24,041 nucleotides of DNA from Planctomycetota bacterium (lineage in GTDB: Bacteria > Planctomycetota > Planctomycetia > Pirellulales > Pirellulaceae). The notes beneath the pieces were generated by a model. That model ran no database searches. It had not been told where the DNA came from and saw nothing but the letters and a program-made list of their open reading frames with translations. The stretch lies in the NCBI GenBank assembly GCA_026692885.1, contig JAPLNJ010001220.1, positions 1 through 24,041 on the forward strand, given 5' to 3'. Of the stretch, positions 7,313-15,362 are shown piece by piece. A program made the position numbers and the translations under genes. Position 1 is the first letter of the stretch; each line of letters begins with the position of its first letter.

Positions 7313-8449
7313 TCAGGCCTTGATCACCACCACGGTCATATCATCGGTCTGGGCGGCGGGTTGAGCATGCGTTTGCGCCGCGCGACACAGGGCCTCGGCG
7401 ATCTCTCGCGCCGGCTGGCCGCGGCCCTTGTGGACGAGCTCCACCAGTCGCATTAGACCGAACATTTCGGTGTCTGGCGACGCCGACTCCAAGATCCCAT
7501 CGCTGACCAGCAACAGAATCTGTCCCGGCTGCAAGATCCGCTCGACGCCCGAGGCGATTTCCTCATCCCGAGAGATCCCCAGGGGCATGCCCGTGGCGGG
7601 CAACACGGTCACCTCACCGGACTCGTCCAGCAGATACGCCTCGTGGCCGGCGGCCGCATAGGTCAGGCTCCGGGAGGGAGCCACCAGACTCGCCAGAAAC
7701 ACGGTGGCGAACCAACCGTTCTCAGTTTCTTCGCAAACGATTTGATTGGCCCGCGTCAGAATCTCGTCGGGCCGGGTCTGCGTCAGGGCCAAGGCCCGCA
7801 GGTAAGCGTGAACGAGCGCCATGCCCAGCGCCGGGCCCAAGCCATGACCGCTGACATCGCCGACGACGATGCCCAAGGAATTGCCTGCGACAGGAATATA
7901 GTCAAAGAAATCGCCTCCCGTGGCGCTGGCGGGAAGGCAGACGCCAGCGATATCGAACCCCTGGCAGGAAGGTGGGCTGGCGGGAAACATCCGTTGCTGG
8001 ATCTGCCGCGCCAACTGCATCTCCTGCTCCACTTCCACCAGCGATCGATGCGTGCGACGCCACCGTGCCTGCAGCGTGCTGATCAGCCAAGTGGCCCCCG
8101 CGAAGGCTGCAAAATCGACCAGATCCAGCACCTCTATCTGCATGGAATACAGTGGCGCCACAAAGAAAAAGTCCAACGCAGCGATCGATAACACCGAGGC
8201 GAGCAGCCCTGCTCGCGTACCCGCATACCAACTGGTCAGGATGACCGCGGTGAAAAAGAGCAGCGTCGGCGGCTGCTCCCGCAAGGGTTGCACCCCCAGC
8301 GTCAACGCCAACGCTGCCGCCACCGTCCCGATGGTAAAACCGTAACGTGCCAAGTGGCCGGCGCGAAAGATCGCAGGGTATTCGGTGGCGTCCAGGGCGC
8401 CGCCCGGACCGATGAGCCAATCTTTGAGTCCTCGTAATCGACGATACAC
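7313..8449 (-). CDS. Membrane-bound SpoIIE-type PP2C serine phosphatase with DUF4118 domain
   Basis: The 378-residue protein starts at GTG 8449, eight bases after GGGAGG. Residues 35-128 form a four-helix membrane domain of the DUF4118/KdpD type. A short coiled linker follows (about 129-160), ending in EMQLARQIQQRMFP, the standard lead-in of SpoIIE/RsbU phosphatases. The PP2C domain fills 165-378, with metal-binding motifs GGDFFDY (178-184) and GDVSGHG (197-203), SDGILE later and QTDDMTVVVI at the end. It would dephosphorylate anti-sigma antagonists (STAS proteins) in response to a membrane signal. The histidine kinase at 9226 shares the DUF4118 sensor type, which suggests related inputs. Confidence 0.88.
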   Translation of the reverse strand: MYRRLRGLKDWLIGPGGALDATEYPAIFRAGHLARYGFTIGTVAAALALTLGVQPLREQPPTLLFFTAVILTSWYAGTRAGLLASVLSIAALDFFFVAPLYSMQIEVLDLVDFAAFAGATWLISTLQARWRRTHRSLVEVEQEMQLARQIQQRMFPASPPSCQGFDIAGVCLPASATGGDFFDYIPVAGNSLGIVVGDVSGHGLGPALGMALVHAYLRALALTQTRPDEILTRANQIVCEETENGWFATVFLASLVAPSRSLTYAAAGHEAYLLDESGEVTVLPATGMPLGISRDEEIASGVERILQPGQILLLVSDGILESASPDTEMFGLMRLVELVHKGRGQPAREIAEALCRAAQTHAQPAAQTDDMTVVVIKA

Positions 8450-8480
8450 GCCCCACGCCTCCCACGAATGCCACTACGTC

Positions 8481-8816
8481 TCAACAACGTTCGCTGCGAA
8501 TTTCCGACGTACCGCAGCCGTCGGTCCCGTCAGCGGCGTGCACGCAGTTCAGCAATTCACCTTGACGCTGCCCCAGTGCCGAGTCCGGTTTGTGCCCCAA
8601 CGTATCCTGCCAGCACCGGTTGAGCAACACGGTCTGTCCTTTGTCGTTCAGTACCAAGGTGGGAATCGGCAGGGCATCGAGTATTTCCTGGAGAACCTTC
8701 GGGAAGCAGGTTCCTGGTGTCCATCGGTGGACGTCGCCGTCAGCCCGGCGACGGCGTAGCAACGCGGGCCGAAATAACTTTCCGATTTCGTGTACAACGC
8801 GGCCCCCTACCCGCAA
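8481..8816 (-). pseudogene. PAS-domain fragment upstream of the phosphatase
   Basis: The useful part reads FPKVLQEILDALPIPTLVLN, DKGQTVLLNRCWQDTLGHKP, RQGELLNCVHAADGTDGCGT then SE. This is a PAS domain of the kind found in sensor kinases and phosphatases, where the CVHxxDxxxGCGxSExC stretch follows the core. The frame then breaks (IRSERC, stop 8481) before the final cysteine-containing part, and no output domain follows. The upstream 50 residues are arginine-rich and unlike a normal start. The phosphatase gene begins 32 bases further on. It is either a truncated regulator or a decayed signalling gene. Confidence 0.5.
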
Positions 8817-9225
8817 CCCAATGACGTTCGTCAGCGTTGCGCACGGTGCGGAGTTCGTCCCTTAGTAATGGCACTTCCCCGAGTTGCAGCACGCCAAGCC
8901 GTTCCACGCCAGTGGACCGGCAGCCATGGAAGTGGGTTGTGTCCCCTCCCACAGGGCCAGTGATTCATAATTGCCAATGGACGGAACTTAGGGGCGTATC
9001 GGGGGTTTCATGGAGGTGACGCCGCAAACCACACTGACAGATAACGAGCGATTGTTGGGCGTTGGCGCGTGGACGCAGTACACCAACTCGCTCGGTCTTG
9101 AGAGCAACGATTGTTTTGTTGGCGGCGGAAGGGAACCTCGACAAAACCCCCTCAGCGTCGAGCACGACGCCAGAATCAACGCTCGAAGTTTGGATCGAGA
9201 AGAACGCACCTTGTGGAATCGAGCG
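8817..9225. other. Divergent gap before the histidine kinase
   Basis: Between the PAS fragment (minus) and the chosen kinase start (plus) I see no separate gene. The kinase frame is open from 9010, but those 72 codons carry no family signal and no ribosome site at 9010. A minus-strand stretch near 8740-8952 may be decayed coding sequence; it has no motif I can name. Confidence 0.4.
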
Positions 9226-10302
9226 ATGAACTTGCCAATCTCGGCTGCCCAGCGACCTGCGTATCTCCGTTACGGCATCGCGATTATCGCCACCCTGCTG
9301 GCGACGCTGGTGCGGATCTGGCTCGATCCGGTGTTGAAGAGCCAAGCCCCGTACACGACCTATTTCGCGGCAGTCATGTTCACCGCGTGGTACACGGGAC
9401 GAGGTCCGACCGTGCTCGTAATCGTGGCGGGCGGACTGCTGGGCAACTACCTATTCGACGAGCCGCGCGGATCGCTGGCCATCAGCGACCTTGAACACCA
9501 AGTCTCGTGCGGGTTGTTCCTGGTCGTCGGCGTGTTTGCCGCCGTGCTCACGGAAACGTTGCTGCGGACTCAACAGCGTCTGCTGGAACAACAGCAACAG
9601 GCCAGCGCCGACAAACTAGCCTCCGTCGGGCGTTTGGCAGCCAGCGTGGCGCATGAGATCCGCAACCCGCTGACCGCGATGAAAATGTGGCTGTTCTCGC
9701 TGCGGGAATCCGTGGCTGGCCAGCCGGAACTCAACCGCAAGCTAATGATCGTGGATGAGGAGCTCACTCGTCTGGAAGGGATCGTCCGCGAATTTCTGGA
9801 ATTCTCGCGTCCACCCGCCGTGAATGGTCGTCCGGAGGCCGTCACCGATATTCTGCAGCGCACGCTGGAATTTCTCGGACCCCGTCTGGAACATGCCCAA
9901 ATACGGGTGGTGCAGGACTTCGTCCCGGACCTGCCGGCGGTGTTTGCCGACGCCGAAAAATTGAAGCAGGTGTTGCTCAACCTGATTGGGAACGCGGCCG
10001 AGGCGATGCGCGACGGCGGCGAACTCCGGCTGAGCGCGACGTCCGAGTCGGATTCCGACGGGCTACGCATGGTCGTGCTGCGCGTCCAGGATACCGGTCC
10101 CGGCGTTCCGCAGGAGACGCAGCGCCGCCTGTTCGAACCCTTTTTCACCACAAAAAAGCAAGGGACGGGACTGGGACTTTGGGCCGCCCGCCAGATAATG
10201 ACGCAACACGCGGGCCGGCTTGTGTTAGAATCATCGTCGCCCCGGTGCACCGTGTTTGCTGTGTGGATTCCCGCGGTAGAAGTGCAGAGCCATGTCCAAT
10301 GA
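9226..10302 (+). CDS. Membrane histidine kinase (DUF4118 sensor, NtrB-like transmitter)
   Basis: From ATG 9226 the protein has 358 residues. Residues 14-112 make four membrane helices of the DUF4118 type, followed by a Gln-rich linker. The HisKA H-box is ASVGRLAASVAHEIRNPLTA with phospho-acceptor His143; the ATPase domain shows the N-box LNLIGNAAEAM, the G1 box DTGPGVP, the F-box FEPFFTTKKQ and the G2 box GTGLGLW. All catalytic motifs are intact. Transmitters with this motif set commonly pair with sigma-54 (NtrC-type) regulators. The frame is open up to 9010, but I start it just before the sensor domain. Its stop (10300-10302) overlaps the first codons of the response-regulator remnant, the usual coupling of such pairs. 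Confidence 0.85.
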   Translation: MNLPISAAQRPAYLRYGIAIIATLLATLVRIWLDPVLKSQAPYTTYFAAVMFTAWYTGRGPTVLVIVAGGLLGNYLFDEPRGSLAISDLEHQVSCGLFLVVGVFAAVLTETLLRTQQRLLEQQQQASADKLASVGRLAASVAHEIRNPLTAMKMWLFSLRESVAGQPELNRKLMIVDEELTRLEGIVREFLEFSRPPAVNGRPEAVTDILQRTLEFLGPRLEHAQIRVVQDFVPDLPAVFADAEKLKQVLLNLIGNAAEAMRDGGELRLSATSESDSDGLRMVVLRVQDTGPGVPQETQRRLFEPFFTTKKQGTGLGLWAARQIMTQHAGRLVLESSSPRCTVFAVWIPAVEVQSHVQ

Positions 10303-10449
10303 TCCTGGTGGTTGACCGAAGCCGTTCAGCGCTCCAAGGGGAACCAGACCCACGCATCCAAGCTGCTGGACCTGCCGCGTCCAACGCTGCATGCCAAGTT
10401 GCAGCGATTCGGATTGCGTGATCCGGGCACTGAGTCCAGGGCCACGTAA
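10292..10449 (+). pseudogene. Deleted NtrC-type response regulator: start and Fis helix-turn-helix only
   Basis: At the kinase stop, ATG 10292 (MSND) and ATG 10299 (MILVVD) give the typical opening of a receiver domain, in two frames. Immediately after, in a third frame, comes EAVQRSKGNQTHASKLLDLP followed by RPTLHAKLQRFGLRD and a stop at 10447. That is the C-terminal Fis-type helix-turn-helix of an NtrC-family regulator (GNxTxAxxLLxxPRPTLHxKLxxxGL). The receiver and the whole sigma-54-activating AAA+ domain, about 350 residues, are gone. The simplest reading is an internal deletion joining the first codons to the last 40, with a frameshift at the junction. The kinase therefore has no intact partner in this window. 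Confidence 0.75.
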
Positions 10450-10651
10450 ACGCCCAAGAGCACTGGACCGCGAAAGGCCCAATTCTCGGCTGCAGCTAGT
10501 GGGCACGTCTCGTCGCAGTCCACTTTCTGACAGAGATGTCGACGGGCCGACAGAAGACCGACGGCCTCCATCCTCTTTCGCGGCTCCCGCAATTGCCCTT
10601 TGCCTCTGCCTGGAATGGGGTTACGGCATCTTGGGCAAGGTTGACTACCGT

Positions 10652-10667
10652 TGGCACAGGGCGTGCA
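10652..10667 (+). promoter_or_regulatory. Sigma-54 (-24/-12) promoter for the BON-domain gene
   Basis: TGGCACAGGGCGTGCA matches the sigma-54 consensus TGGCAC-N5-TTGCA at all positions but one, with the invariant GG and GC exactly 10 bases apart. It lies 51 bases before the BON gene start at 10719, a normal leader length. Its place behind an NtrB-like kinase and the remains of an NtrC-type activator supports the reading. The rest of 10450-10718 holds no gene. Confidence 0.7.
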
Positions 10668-10718
10668 ATGTCCAGTCTGCGGCTCACTCCCGATACCAGA
10701 GACGCTGAGGAAAAACTC

Positions 10719-11105
10719 ATGCAGACAATTGGATGTTGGCGTTCGACGATAGCTTCCTATAGGGGCAGACGGAGGGGCAGAATGATCGAAGCCACGATGG
10801 TCAAGGATTGGAAAGCGTCGCCGACACGCGGCCTGCGGTCGACCAGTCGGAGAATGGATTTCGACGGCGATCTCGCGACGCGGGCGGAAGGCTGTCTCCA
10901 GAGGAGCGGTTACACCGCCTTGCAGAATATATCGTGCGAATCCCGTGACGGCGTGTTGGTGCTGCGCGGCCGCGTGTCGTCGTATTATCTGAAGCAACTC
11001 GCCCAAGAGACGGTGCGCCGAATTGAGGGCGTGGAGTCCATCGTCAATGCGGTGGAGGTGTTTGTTGACAAGACTCGCGTCGTTTGTGTTGCGCCTCCGA
11101 ATTGA
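10719..11105 (+). CDS. BON-domain protein
   Basis: ATG 10719 follows GAGG with eight bases spacing and gives 128 residues. The C-terminal half (about 57-122) is a BON domain: an amphipathic helix (RAEGCLQRSGYTALQNISCE), then SRDGVLVLRGRVSSYYLKQL and ETVRRIEGVESIVNAVEVFV. The GxVxLxGxV and GVxxVxNxV signatures are clear. BON domains are thought to bind membranes or phospholipids in stress-related and periplasmic proteins. The first 50 residues are basic and Ser/Arg-rich without an export signal, so this one appears cytoplasmic. The sigma-54 promoter upstream suggests control by the neighbouring two-component pair when it was intact. Confidence 0.75.
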   Translation: MQTIGCWRSTIASYRGRRRGRMIEATMVKDWKASPTRGLRSTSRRMDFDGDLATRAEGCLQRSGYTALQNISCESRDGVLVLRGRVSSYYLKQLAQETVRRIEGVESIVNAVEVFVDKTRVVCVAPPN

Positions 11106-11223
11106 ATCTGTCCCTTAATGGTCAGTGGGTCACGTCGGCGATTGTGGATGCGCCGCGCAGACCGCATTTATCCCGCGATATGCGGGCCGAACCTGTTCGA
11201 TTTCAGACGTCAGGAGGACAGTC

Positions 11224-11577
11224 ATGCTTGCCGTACAGGAACTCTCGAAGAAGTCCCCGCATAATGCCGTGCTAGCACCTGCTGAAGAACCGCGAGCGTT
11301 GCCAGACGCGTATTCTCGAACGGTGCAGGTCAGTAATGAACAGGGGCTGCATCTGCGCCCCTGCTCGGCCATTGTGAGCATGGTCGGCAAACACCGAGCG
11401 CAAGTGCTGATTCGAAAAGGGAGCCGGACGGTAAATGCCGCCAGTATCTTTGATCTGCTATCACTGGCGGCTGCCCCAGGCACCGAACTCGTGCTCTTGG
11501 CGTTGGGGAGCGAAGCGGGGCAAGCTTTGGAGGCCGTGGCCGGCCTATTTGCCACTGGCTTCCAGGGGGGCGGTTGA
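11224..11577 (+). CDS. HPr-like phosphocarrier protein with N-terminal extension
   Basis: ATG 11224 lies behind AGGAGG, an excellent ribosome site. The 117-residue protein has an extra ~32 residues before a full HPr domain. The active-site histidine is His43 in EQGLHLRPCSAIV (canonical GLHARPA), and the regulatory-serine region is SRTVNAASIFDLLSLAAAPG with Ser74. HPr passes phosphate from Enzyme I to sugar permeases or, in many bacteria, acts in regulatory PTS branches. No Enzyme I, EIIA or HPr kinase is in the window. It follows the BON gene after 118 bp, on the same strand, and may share its control. The Cys after the active site is unusual. Confidence 0.82.
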   Translation: MLAVQELSKKSPHNAVLAPAEEPRALPDAYSRTVQVSNEQGLHLRPCSAIVSMVGKHRAQVLIRKGSRTVNAASIFDLLSLAAAPGTELVLLALGSEAGQALEAVAGLFATGFQGGG

Positions 11578-11652
11578 TCGTGAGCGGTCACCGACAGCAC
11601 TTGGTAAGACGAGTTAGGGAGTTTTGTGGGCCGGAATAGCAGAATTGTCTAT

Positions 11653-11668
11653 TGGCTGCAGGGAAGCG
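11653..11668 (+). promoter_or_regulatory. Weak sigma-54-like element before the outer-membrane protein gene
   Basis: TGGCTGCAGGGAAGCG has GG and GC at the sigma-54 spacing (10 bases between) but a poor -12 part. It lies 38 bases before ATG 11707. It could put the barrel protein under the same sigma factor as the BON gene; on its own the match is weak. Confidence 0.25.
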
Positions 11669-11706
11669 ATAGAGTACATCCTTCACCGGGTTTAGAAGGA
11701 ACGGCT

Positions 11707-12861
11707 ATGCGACTGACGATTTCCATGTGGGCAACAATCGCGGCGGCGACTCTGATTGCCGGTGTCGTCCCGGGCCAGGAAGTACGGCCCGAGGTCGCAC
11801 CGTTCACGGGCACACCGTCCGAATTTGCGCCGCCCGCGTTGGCACCACCCGTAGCTGCGCCGCTTGAGACTACGCCCACGGAAACCGTACCGGCGTTCCC
11901 GGAGAAAAGCGATCTGCGCGCTGGCACGATTGAGGGGTTCGGAATGGGGGGGCGGGGGATGGGCGCGGGGATGGGCGGGCCCGGCATGGGTGGGCCTGGA
12001 TACGGGGCCGCCTGGTATCCTTCTCGTCCGGTGTCCGGCTCCGCTCCTGCAACCGACCTCGGGCTGGTTCGGCAGAATTTATCGGCGGCCGTGCCGGTGT
12101 GGCGGGATGGCGGCGAGCTGGTCCTGCTCTCGGCTGGCATCCGTAACGCGACGTTCTTCACCGACGCCATCCTGCCCGACTCCCACCGGCCGTTTCCAAG
12201 CGAACTGTGGAACGTGCATCTCGGGATGAACTACATGCACAAGTTCGACAATGGTTGGTCTGGCGGCTTGGGTATCAGTTTCGGGTCTGCGAGCGACAGG
12301 CCCTTCTACAGCATCAACGAGATGAACGTGGGTTTCAATTCATTCCTGCAAGTGCCCGTTTGGAACGAACGGGATGCGTGGCGATTCTCGCTGATGTACT
12401 CGCCCGTTGGGAGCCTGAGTTTTCCAATTCCGGGCGTCGCCTACCTGTGGAACCCAGCGGAGGACTTGCGGGTTTCCGTTGGCCTGCCGCTGGCGGTCAT
12501 GTGGCGACCGGTCGAAGACCTGACCATCAACCTGTCCTATGTCCCGCTGACCATCGTGAATGCTCGAACGACCTACGGGGTAGCCGACAAGCTTTTCATT
12601 TTCGGCGGATTCGAGTGGCTGCAAGAGGCCTATCTCTTGGCCGACCGCGAGAATACTGCCGACCGCTTCATGGGGTATGAAAAGCGATTGATCAGTGGAG
12701 TCCGGTGGGACGTCTGGCAGCACTCCAGCCTGGAAATGGATGCCGGTTACGCATTTGACCGGAAATACGGCGTGGGACAGAACCAGGTTAACAACCTGCA
12801 CGACCAGGTAGACATCGCTCCCGGAGCGTTTGTCTCAGCGAACTTTCGCATCCGGTTCTGA
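11707..12861 (+). CDS. Outer-membrane beta-barrel protein (DUF6268-like)
   Basis: ATG 11707 follows AGAAGGAA and starts an export signal (MRLTISMWATIAAATLIAGV, cleavage near VVPGQ). The mature protein begins with a Pro/Ala/Thr-rich stretch (about 25-75), then a Gly/Met-rich repeat segment (GFGMGGRGMGAGMGGPGMGG). After that come about 280 residues of alternating hydrophobic strands with aromatic girdles (LWNVHLGMNYMHKFDNGWSG, LTINLSYVPLTIVNARTTYG). It ends in FRIRF, a terminal Phe as expected for outer-membrane barrels. Length is 384 residues. Planctomycete proteins of this build carry DUF6268; transported substrate unknown. The frame is open from 11626, but that part lacks a ribosome site and precedes the signal peptide. 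Confidence 0.7.
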   Translation: MRLTISMWATIAAATLIAGVVPGQEVRPEVAPFTGTPSEFAPPALAPPVAAPLETTPTETVPAFPEKSDLRAGTIEGFGMGGRGMGAGMGGPGMGGPGYGAAWYPSRPVSGSAPATDLGLVRQNLSAAVPVWRDGGELVLLSAGIRNATFFTDAILPDSHRPFPSELWNVHLGMNYMHKFDNGWSGGLGISFGSASDRPFYSINEMNVGFNSFLQVPVWNERDAWRFSLMYSPVGSLSFPIPGVAYLWNPAEDLRVSVGLPLAVMWRPVEDLTINLSYVPLTIVNARTTYGVADKLFIFGGFEWLQEAYLLADRENTADRFMGYEKRLISGVRWDVWQHSSLEMDAGYAFDRKYGVGQNQVNNLHDQVDIAPGAFVSANFRIRF

Positions 12862-12901
12862 GCGGTCGCCGATTTCGACTGCACGGGATTCCTGACGGGG
12901 A

Positions 12902-12929
12902 TTGACAGCACCAAGCGGTCGGCTATCAT
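12902..12929 (+). promoter_or_regulatory. Sigma-70-type promoter of the first ars operon
   Basis: TTGACA (12902-12907) and TATCAT (12924-12929) are separated by 16 bases, 31 bases upstream of the GTG start of arsR at 12960. The -35 box is a perfect consensus. No clear inverted repeat for ArsR was found here by eye. Confidence 0.6.
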
Positions 12930-12959
12930 TTCGAATCTTCTGCAAGTGACGACTGTAAA

Positions 12960-13343
12960 GTGAGGCTTGCCGTGCGCGAACTCCTGGCTGTGATGAAGGC
13001 ACTGGCCGATCCGAGCCGCTTGCGAATCGTGGCTGCGTTACACGGCCGCGAGTTGTGCCTGTGCCAAGTTGTGGAGCTGGTGGGCTTGGCGACGTCCACC
13101 GTGTCACGCCACGTGTCCATCCTGGAGCAGGCGAGACTGGTCGACGCACGCAAGGAGGGCCGCTGGACCTACTTCTGTTTAGCGGGTGAGCAAGGACGGC
13201 CCGAAGCCAGCGAGGCGGCGGCGTTGGTCCTCGAAGCCTTGGCCCAGGACCCCCAAGTTCGCGCGGACCGTGTACGGCTCAAGCAGATCCTGAAAATGAA
13301 TCCCGAAAAACTCTGTCGCCAGCAAAGTGAGTGCAAATGCTAA
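12960..13343 (+). CDS. arsR: ArsR-family arsenite-responsive repressor
   Basis: The 127-residue winged-helix repressor has its metal site in the DNA-recognition region: [14 protein letters not shown], with Cys33 and Cys35 in the ELCxC motif of classical As(III)/Sb(III) sensors. The recognition helix follows ([20 protein letters not shown]), then the wing [12 protein letters not shown] with a further Cys in the first strand after the wing. Unusually, the C-terminus ends [11 protein letters not shown], adding three more cysteines. GTG 12960 is the first start; GTG 12972 ([15 protein letters not shown]) is equally plausible. It overlaps arsC by a few bases, so the two are translationally coupled and the repressor controls arsC and acr3. 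Confidence 0.88.
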   Translation: MRLAVRELLAVMKALADPSRLRIVAALHGRELCLCQVVELVGLATSTVSRHVSILEQARLVDARKEGRWTYFCLAGEQGRPEASEAAALVLEALAQDPQVRADRVRLKQILKMNPEKLCRQQSECKC

Positions 13344-13786
13344 AGGTGCTTTTTCTCTGTACAGGGAATTCCTGCCGCAGCCAGATGGCTGAAGGCTGGG
13401 CGCGGAAACTCAAGGGCGAGGCAATCGAGTCGTACTCGGCCGGCGTCGAGACGCACGGCTTGAACCCCAAGGCGGTGCAGGTCATGGCGGAAGCCGGCGT
13501 GGACATTTCGGGCCACCGTTCCAAGCACGTCCGTGAGTTGAGCGACGTCGCCTTAGATTACGTGGTGACCGTCTGCGGCAATGCCCAGGAATCGTGTCCC
13601 GTCTTTCCCGGCAAGACCAAGGTCGTCCACGTCGGCTTTGATGACCCACCGCGGTTGGCGAAAGCAGCTCGCACGGAAGAAGAGGCATTAGACCATTACC
13701 GGCGCGTGCGGGACGAAATCCGCAAGTTCGTCGAGACCTTGCCGGAATCGCTCACCACGCTCGCGTGCACACCGCCGAGTTCCTGA
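13337..13786 (+). CDS. arsC: Arsenate reductase, thioredoxin-coupled (low-molecular-weight phosphatase fold)
   Basis: The protein reduces arsenate to arsenite in the cytoplasm. From ATG 13337 ([20 protein letters not shown]) it has 149 residues. The catalytic loop CTGNSCR supplies Cys8, Cys13 and Arg14; the redox relay cysteines Cys80 and Cys87 lie in [16 protein letters not shown], and the DDPP motif follows at [10 protein letters not shown]. This is the Staphylococcus/Bacillus-type ArsC that needs thioredoxin. GTG 13331 would add two residues. The start overlaps the arsR stop (13341-13343). A thioredoxin-like protein in the second cluster (18332) could in principle be its reductant. Confidence 0.92.
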   Translation: MLKVLFLCTGNSCRSQMAEGWARKLKGEAIESYSAGVETHGLNPKAVQVMAEAGVDISGHRSKHVRELSDVALDYVVTVCGNAQESCPVFPGKTKVVHVGFDDPPRLAKAARTEEEALDHYRRVRDEIRKFVETLPESLTTLACTPPSS

Positions 13787-13912
13787 ACCGCCTGGCAGGC
13801 AGTTTCCAGGACCATTTGACTCTAACGTTCAGGAGTTGCGGCGCCGGAAGCTGGCTCCCGACCGACAACGCGACACTTAAGCAACCGAGAATCTGGAACA
13901 AAAGGAGACGAA

Positions 13913-15040
13913 ATGACTGACGTGGCCATCAAAGCACCGGCCGGCCCTCGCGGGCAACTCTCGTTCCTCGATCGATTCCTGACCCTATGGATCTTCTTGG
14001 CGATGGCCGTGGGCGTGGCTGCCGGCTACTTTTTTCCCGGCGTCGAAACGTTCATCAATCGTTTCCAAGCGGGCACCACGAACATCCCCATTGCGATCGG
14101 GTTGATCCTGATGATGTACCCGCCGCTGGCCAAGGTGCGGTACGAGGAATTGGGCGACGTCTTCCGCGACTGGAAGGTGCTGGGCCTGTCGCTGGTCCAG
14201 AACTGGATTATCGGTCCGCTTCTGATGTTTGGGCTGGCGATTGTGTTTCTGGGATACCTGTTTCCGAGTTTGGGGCCTGCGGATCCCAAGTACCAGGAGT
14301 ACATGGTGGGGCTGATCATGATCGGCCTGGCCCGGTGTATCGCGATGGTCATCGTCTGGAACGAACTGGCGCGCGGTGACACGGAATACTGTGCAGGGCT
14401 GGTGGCCTTCAATAGCATCTTTCAGGTGTTGTTTTACAGCTTGTATGCGTGGGTGTTCATTACGCTGTTGCCGCCGTTGTTGGGTGTTTCGCTGGGGGAC
14501 GTCGACCTGTCCAAGATCACAATCGGCAGCATCGCCGAGAGCGTCTTCATCTACCTGGGCATTCCGTTCTTGGCCGGGATGATCACGCGGTTCGTGCTCG
14601 TCAAAGCTCGCGGGCGGGAGTGGTACGAGCGGAAGTTCATTCCCCGGATTAGCCCGCTTACCTTGATCGCCCTGCTGTTCACGATTCTGGTGATGTTCAG
14701 CTTGAAGGGTGATCGCATTGTACGGATCCCGGTCGACGTGGCGCTGATCGCGGTGCCGTTGTTGATTTACTTCGTGGTGATGTTCCTCGTGAGTTTCTGG
14801 ATGGGGCACCGCCTCGGAGCCAACTATTCGAAGACCGCGACCCTGTCGTTCACGGCGGCCAGCAATAATTTTGAATTGGCCATTGCCGTAGCGGTAGCCG
14901 TGTTCGGCATCGGTTCAGGTGCGGCTTTTGCGGCGGTGATTGGGCCGCTCGTCGAAGTACCCGTGCTCATCGGGTTGGTCAGCGTGGCGTTGTACTTTAA
15001 GCGTCGCTACTTCGGACGCGAGGCGGTCGCCTCGATGTGA
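13913..15040 (+). CDS. acr3: Acr3-type arsenite efflux permease
   Basis: ATG 13913 follows AAGGAGACGAA. The 375-residue inner-membrane protein has ten hydrophobic segments. The Acr3 signatures are [20 protein letters not shown], with the essential Cys142 in the fourth helix, and [20 protein letters not shown], with conserved Glu321 in the ninth. It expels As(III) produced by ArsC. It lies 126 bp after arsC on the same strand with no terminator evident between them, so it is probably the third gene of the operon. Behind it is a palindromic element (15112-15231) that may end the transcript. A cluster of ATGTG repeats surrounds its stop codon. Confidence 0.93.
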   Translation: MTDVAIKAPAGPRGQLSFLDRFLTLWIFLAMAVGVAAGYFFPGVETFINRFQAGTTNIPIAIGLILMMYPPLAKVRYEELGDVFRDWKVLGLSLVQNWIIGPLLMFGLAIVFLGYLFPSLGPADPKYQEYMVGLIMIGLARCIAMVIVWNELARGDTEYCAGLVAFNSIFQVLFYSLYAWVFITLLPPLLGVSLGDVDLSKITIGSIAESVFIYLGIPFLAGMITRFVLVKARGREWYERKFIPRISPLTLIALLFTILVMFSLKGDRIVRIPVDVALIAVPLLIYFVVMFLVSFWMGHRLGANYSKTATLSFTAASNNFELAIAVAVAVFGIGSGAAFAAVIGPLVEVPVLIGLVSVALYFKRRYFGREAVASM

Positions 15041-15111
15041 TGTGATGTGAACAAGTACGCTGCCAGCGCGCGAGTGTTCGCAGTAAAGCCTCGCTGAGCC
15101 AGCGGTGTTGC

Positions 15112-15231
15112 GTAAGGCGAGCGGCAGGAAAAAACTTACCCGCAGGTCGGCCTTTCCAGGCCGATCGGGACGGTCTTGGAAGACCATCCTACGTTAGGTC
15201 GGGTAATATTATTTCCTGCCGCTCGCCTAAC
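15112..15231. repeat. MITE-like element with 17-bp terminal inverted repeats
   Basis: AGGCGAGCGGCAGGAAA (15115-15131) and its exact inverse (15212-15228) bound a ~120-bp element. The inside holds two more hairpins, GGCCTTTCCAGGCC (15149-15162) and GGTCTTGGAAGACC (15172-15185). It separates the Acr3 operon from the second ArsR cluster and could also terminate transcription. It explains most of the 15041-15304 gap. Confidence 0.75.
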
Positions 15232-15304
15232 CACTATCGAGTGATGGCCGCAGGCGAATCCTAATGACTTCAGGCAAGGTTTTCGGGCGCGAGCGGATGC
15301 GACG

Positions 15305-15338
15305 TTGACTTATTGTGCGTATTTGGCTAAATTGCCAA
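15305..15338 (+). promoter_or_regulatory. Promoter and ArsR operator of the second cluster
   Basis: TTGACT (15305-15310) and TAAATT (15328-15333) are 17 bases apart. The -10 region is embedded in TTGGCTAAATTGCCAA (15323-15338), an inverted repeat with arms TTGGC/GCCAA. A palindrome over the -10, 25 bases before the ArsR start, is the expected autoregulatory site. A related half-site, TTGCCAA, occurs at 15725-15731 downstream of the repressor gene. Confidence 0.6.
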
Positions 15339-15362
15339 TAACCAACGGACGATAATCAGATC

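Noticed and set aside
8740..8952. Minus-strand frame upstream of the PAS fragment as a separate gene
   Set aside because: Overlaps the PAS frame in another phase and shows no motif; at most it is decayed sequence of the same gene.
9010..9225. N-terminal extension of the histidine kinase to 9010
   Set aside because: No ribosome site and no conserved character before the DUF4118 helices; ATG 9226 gives a normal sensor kinase.
10326..11006. 226-residue minus-strand open frame opposite the BON gene
   Set aside because: Antisense to the BON domain and to the regulator remnant; no recognisable family and no start signal.
13985..14809. 274-residue minus-strand open frame opposite acr3
   Set aside because: Rich in His, Gln, Asp and Arg, the usual antisense shadow of a membrane protein gene with strong codon bias; no motif or ribosome site.
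15033..15050. ATGTG triplet-like repeat around the acr3 stop
   Set aside because: Three short units only; too small to support a repeat feature.
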